From: Naematelia aurantialba
Taxonomy: Eukaryota; Basidiomycota; Tremellomycetes; Tremellales; Naemateliaceae
Assembly: GCA_021527695.1 (NCBI GenBank)
Contig: JAKFAO010000002.1
Coordinates: 1,178,501-1,242,500 of the forward strand
Reading direction: 5' to 3'
DNA: 64,000 bases
In this document: positions 56,493-64,000 of the stretch, piece after piece
Numbering within the stretch: the first letter of the stretch is position 1
Layout of the letters: every line of letters starts with the position of its first letter
The notes under the pieces: model-generated
The model's database searches: none
Told to the model about the DNA's origin: nothing
The model's input: the letters and a program-made list of their open reading frames with translations, nothing else
Made by a program: the position numbers and the translations under genes

Positions 56493-58791
56493 ATGACTAC
56501 CAATCAGGACTACGCCAAGAATGGTCTTCACCACATCGAATCCACCACCGAGAAGGACCAGTTCGAGCACATTGAAAGGTTGGAAGTCGGTCAAGATGCC
56601 AATATCATTGCCTCAGGGGACTATGGTCTCCTGAAGTCTCGCTTTGACGAAATGTCCCTTCCACGGACGCTGTGGGTATTCCGCCGAGCCGCTCTTGTAA
56701 CGCTTGCGGTTTACACGGGCTACATGTGCGAGGGCTTTGAGGTGAGTCCTGAGTATTAAACGCCGCTAAATGGATAGCTGGGAGCCGGTGGAAGCATTGT
56801 GGCGAACGCTGGTTTCATCCAGGAGTTTGGCACCGGTGGATCGTCAGTCAGAGCGCTTGATCCGACTTGGCGTAAGTTTGACCACTAAATGATAAGATGC
56901 AAGCTCATCCACTCAGTATCTAGTTGGAGTGCTTTACTCGTGTGGTCACATATTAACTAGTCCGTAACTAAGCTAATGTGGCTCAGAACGTCGGACAGAT
57001 GGTCACCTTTACCTACATTCCTTGGTGCGTCGATGCTGAAGCGGACTCGAAACGACACGTCTAACTGTGTGTCAGGTTCGCAGACAGGTATGGCCGTAAG
57101 ACGTCATTCTATGTTGCTTGGGTTTGGCTGGTTGTCGTGAGTCTGGGTGAATGAAGGACTCATGCTTAGCTCCTTAGGGCTGCGTGTTCCTCAACACTGC
57201 CAAGTCTCCCTCAGTCTGGGTAAGCATTATACGTACCACAATTTCCCGCGATCTGACGGGTGACAGGCTCTCGGAAAGCTATGCAACGGTGCCGGGATCG
57301 GTGTCTTACAGTGAGCCAATTGAGGAACGCACGGGCCTCAGCCAACCGTTTCTCAGAATTGTCTGTCAAGTCTACGTCATGGAGATTGTCCCCAACCGTA
57401 TTCGAGGTGGAATGATCACCTTCCAAGCGGTATGGTGAGTGTGGATGCACACTTTCCGCCTCCCGCTGACTTGATATAGGTCCAATGTCGGCGGAATCAT
57501 CGTCTCTCTCATGATGCAGCAACTCAATTCCAAGCACCCGGACGATTACATCATCGCCATGCGTATTCTATGGGCTCCCATTGGCCTGATGATCCTCTGC
57601 TGGGCGTTTGTCCCCGAATCGCCATGGTTCCATGCCAGAAGAGGAAACAAAGAAGGCTCCATGAAAGCACTCAGGCAACTATTTGGCAACGTCAAGGGAT
57701 ACGACTTTGAAGAGGAGTATGCGATCATTGCGCGGACCATTGAGCACGAGAAGCAAGTCTTGGAACACAAACCGAGTTATGCCGACATATTCAAGGGAAC
57801 CAATCTGGTGAGGGAGTCAAAGAGGGCTAAGTTGACAGCGTTAGAAACGGACCCTGACCGTCATGGTCCTCTCAGCTTGCGGGCAGCTGGGTGGATTATC
57901 CATCATAAGCACCTATTCGACATGTATGTGTCCGACATCTCGGATCTACGTGGGCTAAATGACGCAGACTTCTTCGCCCTCGCTGGACTAGAGGATCCGT
58001 TCCTGGGTAGTCTGATTCTTTCGTGAGTCACGCCTTGTTGTTATCGTTGACAAACAGCTGCGTGAACCTTCTCGCCGTGTTATCGTGGTCTCTCACTGCC
58101 GACAAGCTAGGACGTCGTCCCACGGTTCTGGGATGTCAGACGGCACTGTGCTTCATTTTGTTCATTGTGGGGGGACTCCACTACAGCGGGGCGACCACTG
58201 GCAACGTAGCTGCGGGTACAGCTCTGGTGAAATACTTTCCTGATATTTGACATTCGTTAACATCGGGCAGCTCGTAATCTGCTGCATGTGGACCTTCTCG
58301 TTTCAAGTTATCGCCATGTCACAGTATCTGTACTCGGCGGAGCTTCCTTCGGCCGTCCTCAGGAGTGAGCATATGGTTCACGAATCCTACTAAGCAGCAC
58401 AGTAAGAACCGGCCCCCCGACATTCCTCATCAACTCGATCCTCGGCATTGCCACTTGGTAGGTTCCTGCCTCCGGTTCAGAGTTGATTTGGGACAGCTAC
58501 GCAACTCCACCCATGTTGCTTGCCCTCGACTTGCGAACCGCTTTTATATATGGAGCTGTTTCGGTACCGACGTGCATTCTCATGTGGCTTTACATGCCCG
58601 AAACCAAGAGGTAAATTTCTGTTCTTGCAACCGTTGATGTGCGCAGTCGCTCCGCAGCCGAAATCGACGAGCTTTACGAGCGCAAGATACCGGCTTGGAG
58701 GTGGTCCAAAACCGTTACTGCAATTGAGGAGCAGACCCATGCGGCCGTCCAGGCCAGGGGAATTGCAGACGCCAAGGTGGTCACAGCCTAA
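56493..58791 (+). CDS. MFS sugar porter, possibly for rhamnose or oligosaccharides
   Basis: Twelve-helix sugar/H+ symporter of the fungal maltose/hexose type. The N-terminus is cytosolic and acidic (HIERLEVGQDANI), then LVTLAVYTGYMCEGFELGAGGSIVANAGF. The family motif DRYGRKTSF is present. VYVMEIVPNRIRGGMITFQAVW corresponds to the sugar-porter PESPR/E-x-x-P-x-x-x-RG region. FVPESPWFHARRGNKE is PESPx-like. The second half gives CVNLLAVLSWSLTADKLGRRPTVL (motif repeated), ICCMWTFSFQVIAMSQYLYSAELPSAVLRTRT, then TCILMWLYMPETKSRSAAEIDELYERKIPAWRW, the usual PETKGR-like ending. Introns are many and short. Stop 58789-58791. Substrate specificity is inferred only from its neighbour. Confidence 0.85.
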
Positions 58792-59488
58792 TCTCCTGAA
58801 AACACGAAGTCGTCGCCAGGGAAGCACAGGTGGGATTTGATATGAATTATAAGCAGTTGATTTCAAGGGATCGGTCGGTCAGAAGCCCCAGTGGAGCCGA
58901 ATATATAGTAGTGGATGCCGAGTGGTAATCCCAACGTGTGCGGTATGGATCCCGACAGAATTGGCAGCATGAAACCGTCTAACAAACCTACTCGAGTGGT
59001 CACTTATCAGTGATCTCCCCTACCTCCAAAACCGCAGCGTGAAAAGAACGCCACCAGGGTGCTGAACTATGAATCGAGAAGAGCCCGAATGGTGCAATGC
59101 TGAAAGTGGACCTAGTCACATTGACACCCAGGAGCAACTCCGTAAATTCCATTCACTTCGCCAGAGTCTTTTGGAAGGCACTTGTAGCTGTCCCTCTAGA
59201 TCGTTTGATTCCGAGAACGACCCAGATGATGTCAACAATCTGGCTGTCTGAAAAGGTCCAGAACCCAGACTCGCGGTTTGCGGCTCACGCTGGACGCTGA
59301 CAGCAGGGGACAAGGATTCGATGTTGATCAGGGACCGGTAAGCTTGAGTTGATTGGAACGGTATAAGCACGACATGCTGCAGATGACGTCGCTGGACGAC
59401 CCGTGTCACCCAATGAATTCAGAACGCATGCATGCTACCGACGACCGTTCCAGGCATTGGACCCTCAGATATTACCGAGCTAACACGT
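58792..59488. other. Convergent intergenic region, sugar porter and class II aldolase
   Basis: About 700 bases between two stop codons, with only overlapping short open frames. No gene or repeat is visible. Confidence 0.4.
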
Positions 59489-60530
59489 TCACAACTTGTG
59501 CGCACCTCCACAAAGCTCTTCGACCAGGTCGAACTGTAAGTCAGCCCGGTTCCATCTCACAACTTACAAAGGGCTCAGCCTCATGTGCACCCCCTTCTTC
59601 GGTACCTGTTGCTTTCCATCTTGCCATTAGCAGGATTCACCTCTGTGCACCTACGTGAACTCGGCAACTTCTGGTCGCAGGGGAATGGGTGCCTTTCCAG
59701 TGAACGCAGAAGAAGCCTCTGCCCTCAGAACGCTTCTGCATTCGTACTCCAGCCTGTAAGGTGGTCAGCGCATTTATGGGAATCTTTGACTCACAAGAAG
59801 AACCATGCTACTGCACTCTCGATACATCCGCCCACAGCCAACAGTCCATGGTTCTGCATGATGAGAGCCTTCCTGCCTCCCAGCGCAGCAACGATCTGTG
59901 CGCTCTCGGCATCACTCAACACCACACCACCAAAGTCGTTATACAAGGCGTGGTCGTTGTAGAAGTTTGCTGCGTCTTGCGTATAGATGGGGAGTTCTCT
60001 CCCTTGAGATGAAAAGGCTTTGCCCCAAGGAGAGTGACAGTGGACCGCCGAGTCGACATCGGGTCTGGCGTCGTGAATTGCCTTATGGATGACAAATGCG
60101 GCCGTGTTGTATCGTTGGCGGTTCGGTTTACCGCCCATGAGAATTTCTCCGGAATGGTTGATCAACAGTAGATCCGAAGCTGTCATGCGTGAAAAATGGA
60201 GCCCATAAGGGTTGACCCAGAAGCAATTGCGGTCGATCGGATCTCGGCTGGTCAAGTGTCCGGAAGCACCCTCGACTGACAAGGTCAGCGGCAAGACATT
60301 GTCAAGACAGTGTTGCGGCGTTGACCCCCGTCGACTGAAGGCAACGTACCTACACCGAGATGGGCCAGAACTCGATATCCCAAGGCCAAGCGCTCCTTGA
60401 CATACTGTCGCTCCTTTTCCTTATCTGCCAATTTAACCCTCTGGGGACCATAGTCGAAAGATCGCTCCTCGACCTCATCCACGGCCTTGATCCCATTCCT
60501 CGGCTGGCCGTTTAGCTGGCTGGTAGTCAT
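59489..60530 (-). CDS. Class II aldolase/adducin-domain protein
   Basis: Zn-dependent aldolase fold shared by L-fuculose/L-rhamnulose phosphate aldolases and adducin. The start TTSQLNGQPRN at 60530 is preferred; an upstream in-frame Met at 60608 adds a basic leader. The N-terminal helix (ERQYVKERLALGYRVLAHLG) joins after an intron to VEGASGHLTSRDPIDRNCFWVNPYGLHFS, the conserved G-x-x-S..HLT..D motif. Metal and active-site residues fit ARPDVDSAVHCHSPWGKAFSS (H-x-H) and ALIMQNHGLLAVGG (third His). ESAVAWFFRLEYECRSVL, then TWKATGTEEGG and EPFFDLVEELCGGAHKL complete the C-terminus, using short introns near 59751-59800 and 59530-59655. Stop at 59489-59491. About 310 residues. A role in deoxy-sugar breakdown is suggested only by the GH78 and porter neighbours; fungal members usually have no assigned reaction. 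Confidence 0.78.
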
Positions 60531-61003
60531 GATAATGGATCTATAGCCAGATGTTTTACCTATGCCACGACAGAAACCACTACGTCGCTTTAGAGACTCG
60601 AAGTCCATATGCAGGAGGACACTTTGACCAGTCGGATGCGTCTTTTTTATGCGACCGGCAACAGCCGTCGGCGTTGAAGCGCTGAGCCGGTGCCTGGCCA
60701 GCTTTTGCTCCGAGTAAGCATCCTGTCGCATCCCAATAATGTGTGGAACATTGGCAGACATGTCAAGACTGGATGACAGCAGAGGCCAATGCATCCTCAA
60801 CCTGATGAGATGATAGCACGGCTCTAGAGTCATCTGCATCTCAAGTAACGTTTGATCGCTTGAATGAATTCTGAAACTCTCGTGCCGGTGCTAGAGCCAC
60901 GTGGTAGTCACGTGGTAATCGCGTGTCGGAGAGGATTCTCTTCCGTGTCTCGCCTTCTTTCTCGGTGAGATTTGTAGTATCGCAACAGAAACAGACAATA
61001 ATA
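60531..61003. promoter_or_regulatory. Divergent promoter, class II aldolase and 2OG oxygenase
   Basis: About 470 bases. No distinctive motif. A possible alternative aldolase start at 60608 lies inside. Confidence 0.35.
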
Positions 61004-62829
61004 ATGGGCAAGCACGCACAGCAACTGAAGAAGCGGAAGCGCCAAGCTTTGCAGCAGAGCGGGCCGAGTGCCCTGCGTCCAGTGGCCAAGAAACCGAAAC
61101 AAACGCCCGAACAACTGCCCTCGCCAGATTCTCGCTCCACCTCACCATCCTCGTCGTCGATCGACGCAGAAGATGCCATGACAACTGTCCTGACTCTGGA
61201 GGCATTATGCGAAGCACCAGAGTTTCTGGCTCAAAGGGATATGAAGGATCTAAAGCGAGCTGTCTACGCGTTACATCGCGTCATGGCGGAAGGATCAACC
61301 TTGGGTAAGCAATGATCTGCGGTGTCAATTTCCCTTCATTGATCTCCTTGATAGGTTCATCTCTTACGTCAAGGATCTCGGTCGCCTTGCAAGACTACCG
61401 CTTCACAGACGCTCTTGTCCTTTTGTTTGAGATGTATACCCGACGCCTACCACCAAAGCTTGGTGCTCTTCAACGCTGGGTTCGCGAGTGCGATGCAACC
61501 TCTTCAGCCGATGGGGAAAGTAGGGATCCTGATGCTATGAAGTGCTTGGACCTGATATTACGCATCGCCAATCACCCTACACAAGCAACGAGCGAGGGTT
61601 CAAGTACCAGTGCGGAACCCATGGTCGTGCGGAAGCCAGTGTGGACGGCGCGGCGGCCTGTTGAAGGAGAGATCAAAGTCTGGGATAGAATGCAGAACGG
61701 CGCCTTGTTCGGTGGGTAACACATTTGTCGAGCGCTGAAACCCAGATAAACCACAATTGAGACCCTATCCCGGTTTCAAGGCGGTTCATCATGTGCCCGC
61801 CCATCTCCGTCGTCCCCCAAACCTTTACTCATCGACTGTGTGGGGCTCTTCCCCCAATTCCATCCGCTTGACGCCGAGCTCAGCAAGGCCTCGACAACCA
61901 ACCCGAGTGGATGTCCCCGGCGTACCCGGAGCCTTCCTGGTCCTTGATGTGTTTACTCCGGATGAATGCTTGCAAATTGTCCAAGCAGCAGAGGCGATAG
62001 GGTTCGAGAAAGACGAGGCTGCGGAAGGATCCGCAAAGTTGAAGAGCTCGGTGAGTTATTGGCTAAATCACTCGGAAAGCACTGACTTGCTGTCAGATTC
62101 TGGCGCGGAATTTTGTGTGGCTCGCCGATCAACCTTTCCTCGAACATTTCTACCAGGCAATCGTCCCCTTTGTCCCACGGGCCGCACCGATCACCGTCGA
62201 TGGGAATGGGGGAGGCAAGGTGCGAGGAATCAATGCTAGATTCAGAGTGTATCAGTATACGGAAAACCAGGTCTACAGAGTAGGTCATGTCACTTGTTAT
62301 CGCAGTCAGATACTCATCAGGCAGCCTCATATAGACGGTGCATGGCCTGCCGCGGGGCTCGACAAAGTGACTGGAGAATATCTACACGAGTGAGTCGTTG
62401 GTCCAAGCTCAATTGAGTAACTAATGGGCAGCTCTTCACCCCCCGATGACCCCTTGTGGTCTCGATATACCCTCTTGGTCTACCTCAACTCTGATATACC
62501 GGCAGACACTGGGTGTACGACTTTTTTCTTGCCGTCGGACAAGATTGGAGTGATGGAGGCTACTTGCGTCAGGCCGATACAAGGCGCAGTACTGTGCTTC
62601 CGTGAGCTGTGATCGCAATGTGTGGTCTTCCAACACGCTGACATCAAAAGCACATGGTGATACGCAGGGCTCATTACTGCACGAGGGTAGCGCTGTAGGC
62701 GCCGGTGGTGGGAAGCTGGTCATTCGCACCGATTTACTCTACGAAGCAAAAGGATTTGGTCATTTCAAGCCTCCTGCAAGTGTCGGCGTCGCTCAGGGCG
62801 GCAATGGCGAGGAGGGTCTCGGAGGTTAG
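61004..62829 (+). CDS. 2-oxoglutarate/Fe(II) dioxygenase of the prolyl-4-hydroxylase type
   Basis: Jelly-roll oxygenase with an N-terminal extension. The first 60 residues are Lys/Arg-rich, then Ser-rich (KHAQQLKKRKRQALQQS; KKPKQTPEQ), a nuclear-localisation-like pattern. A helical region (FLAQRDMKDLKRAVYALHRVM; ALVLLFEMYTRRLPPK) precedes YPGFKAVHHVPAH. The catalytic domain starts VPGVPGAFLVLDVFTPDECLQIVQAAE. NFVWLADQPFLEHFYQAI and GINARFRVYQYTENQVYRPHIDGAWP provide His-x-Asp. Next come SRYTLLVYLNSDIPADTGCTTFF, then LLHEGSAVGAGGGKLVIRTDLLY with the distal His and the 2OG-binding Arg. Introns are required between YR and PHIDGAW and between CF and PHGDTQG. Stop 62827-62829. The substrate is unknown. 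Related proteins are widely conserved in fungi. Confidence 0.83.
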
Positions 62830-62940
62830 GTTGGTGTCCAGTTCCCAGGACTTGAGCAGAAGGGTCTCCACAAGGTACAGACCGCGTATAGCCACAGCGC
62901 AAGCGAGGCAGCAGACTTCGACAATCCTCCCTCGTAATGC

Positions 62941-63016
62941 CTGGTGATATATATAATGGCTGGTGATATATATAATGGCTGGTGATATATATAATGGCTG
63001 GTGATATATATAATGG
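62941..63016. repeat. Perfect 19-bp tandem repeat, four copies
   Basis: The unit ctggtgatatatataatgg occurs four times without change at 62941, 62960, 62979 and 62998. A TATA-like tatata core is in each. It lies 112 bases after the oxygenase stop and is a likely length polymorphism. Confidence 0.95.
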
Positions 63017-63390
63017 CTTGAACGCAACCCTGCCAAACGGGGACCTAGAATGTACCGTCCGTGCTGATATGTATTCGTCTGCTTGATGACTGGGTGGGCT
63101 GGGACAGTCTTCAGTCACCCAAGACTTACCTGTTGTTCGGACCAGCTCGCAATTGTCGACTCGGCGAGTGAAGAGCACCACGGGCAACTCCGCTTTTCTC
63201 TGATGCGCCGAAGAGCTTTCTTCAGATAACGCACGACTCTCCACCTCGGGATTGCCCTCGGCCCAAATCATTGATCAAGGAGGCCCAGATTGAACTCCGC
63301 ATTTCCCTGGCTGACAAGGTTGCAGATTGAGGGTCCCCGTCCACCACTGTTGCTCTGGATACGGTAACTCGGCCACACCCCTGACTACCT

Positions 63391-63407
63391 GGGGGGGGGG
63401 GGGGGGG
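63391..63407. repeat. Homopolymer run of 17 G
   Basis: Seventeen consecutive G on the plus strand. Homopolymers of this length are unstable and error-prone in sequencing, so the exact length is uncertain. Confidence 0.8.
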
Positions 63408-63719
63408 CGAAGACCAGTGACGGACCGAAATTCCAGCAGAGGTTACACAAGGGGGCTGCGCCGATGTCGGTCTGCACGACCCCAGTTTCTTCTCGCCCTG
63501 GCAGCCACCTCTACGTTCCATTGTTTGACGTCCCGTTTGAAAGATACAACCTCGGCGGAAGAAAGGCCGCGTCCACTCTCACCCCCTACGCACCGGAGCC
63601 GCACATTTGTCTTGCGAGGGTCCATAGAAATGGAACAAGATAAGCGTCGGCCGGGACAGCTTATAAATGCTCTAGGAAACTTGAGCCATAACAGCCTCGG
63701 CGCCCACATCTGACTCAAG

Positions 63720-64000
63720 ATGCTGCTCGTTCAACTCTTCAGTCTTGTGACCCTCCTCGCCGGCCCGATCGTGGCCACGCTTTTGGCCGGCAACGAGAAC
63801 TATGCGGCTCTCTCTCGCTCTCTCCGACGACGTAACGCTCTCCAGCGCCGCACGGGACCTGGGGACCTCTCGACCACTTCAGTGTCTTTCAGTGTTGGAG
63901 ACGGAGATGACAGCAAGCAGTATCTCTCGCCCATCGGTCCCAAGCATAAAAGCTACACTCTCAGCGCCGATTGGGGCCTAGATGACTTCCCCGGACAGAC
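63720..64000 (+). CDS. N-terminal part of a secreted protein, unrecognised (runs off the window)
   Basis: The reading frame opens at 63720 (MLLVQLFSLVTLLAG) and stays open to the last base. The first 24 residues form a signal peptide (LLVQLFSLVTLLAGPIVATLLAG). It is followed by a short basic stretch (SLRRRNALQRR) that could be a dibasic processing site, and then GDDSKQYLSPIGPKHKSYTLSADWGLDDFPGQ. I do not recognise the family from this portion and assign no function. It is a 3'-truncated record, not a broken gene. Confidence 0.6.
   Translation, partial: MLLVQLFSLVTLLAGPIVATLLAGNENYAALSRSLRRRNALQRRTGPGDLSTTSVSFSVGDGDDSKQYLSPIGPKHKSYTLSADWGLDDFPGQ

Larger units (their letters stand above)
62830..63719. 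other. Intergenic region with tandem repeat and poly-G tract
   Basis: About 890 bases: a 19-bp unit repeated four times (62941-63016), a 17-G run (63391-63407) and overlapping short open frames on both strands without family motifs. No gene is supported. Confidence 0.45.

Noticed and set aside
62941..63016. CRISPR-like array
   Set aside because: Units are contiguous with no spacers and the genome is eukaryotic; it is a tandem minisatellite.

Overview
This window is nuclear DNA of a fungus. The genes are split by many short GT-AG introns (roughly 36-160 nt, often with a visible CTAAC/CTGAC-like branch point). They are packed on both strands, and the products are typically fungal: three Zn(2)Cys6 regulators, a class IV chitin synthase, HRI1, SCS3/FIT2 and ARP3. 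Intron density and gene style suggest a basidiomycete, probably a tremellomycete-like yeast; that placement is inference and was not tested by a search. All exon boundaries were read by eye from splice signals, reading frame and family motifs. Gene spans are more reliable than individual introns.

Layout. 0-17 kb: a Zn(2)Cys6 regulator (41-3432), HRI1, a secreted agmatinase-type ureohydrolase, a small unrecognised 3-exon gene, ARP3, an SCS3/FIT2 lipid-droplet protein, a class IV chitin synthase (minus) and a GNAT acetyltransferase. 17-28.5 kb, all minus: prolyl oligopeptidase, a second Zn(2)Cys6 regulator, a secreted histidine phosphatase and an SF1 helicase of the MOV10/SDE3 type. 28.7-43.5 kb: a methyltransferase, a third Zn(2)Cys6 regulator, an MFS transporter, a membrane-anchored copper amine oxidase, a second secreted agmatinase and an OPT transporter. 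43.5-47 kb: a gene-poor island with a 324-nt inverted repeat, LTR-like remnants and a short stretch that reads as mitochondrial ND5. 47-52 kb, minus: a D-2-hydroxyacid dehydrogenase, a YtcJ-type amidohydrolase and a PaiB-like FMN-binding protein. 53-60.5 kb: a GH78 alpha-L-rhamnosidase divergent from an MFS sugar porter, then a class II aldolase. 61-64 kb: a 2OG-Fe(II) oxygenase and the start of a secreted protein that runs off the window.

How the genes may work together. Agmatinase releases putrescine and urea from agmatine, and copper amine oxidases oxidise primary amines such as putrescine to aldehyde, ammonia and peroxide. These two enzymes lie tail to tail at 34.3-39.9 kb, flanked by two transporters and preceded by a regulator. 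Their promoters carry GATA-type sites, so a nitrogen-scavenging amine cluster is the most coherent reading. At 53-60.5 kb the GH78 enzyme, the sugar porter sharing its promoter region and the aldolase suggest use of rhamnose-containing glycans.

The most unusual observations are two apparent microexons, one of 4 nt inside a helicase Walker A motif and one of 8 nt carrying the first cysteine of a zinc cluster. Others are the ND5-like insertion and the long inverted repeat.
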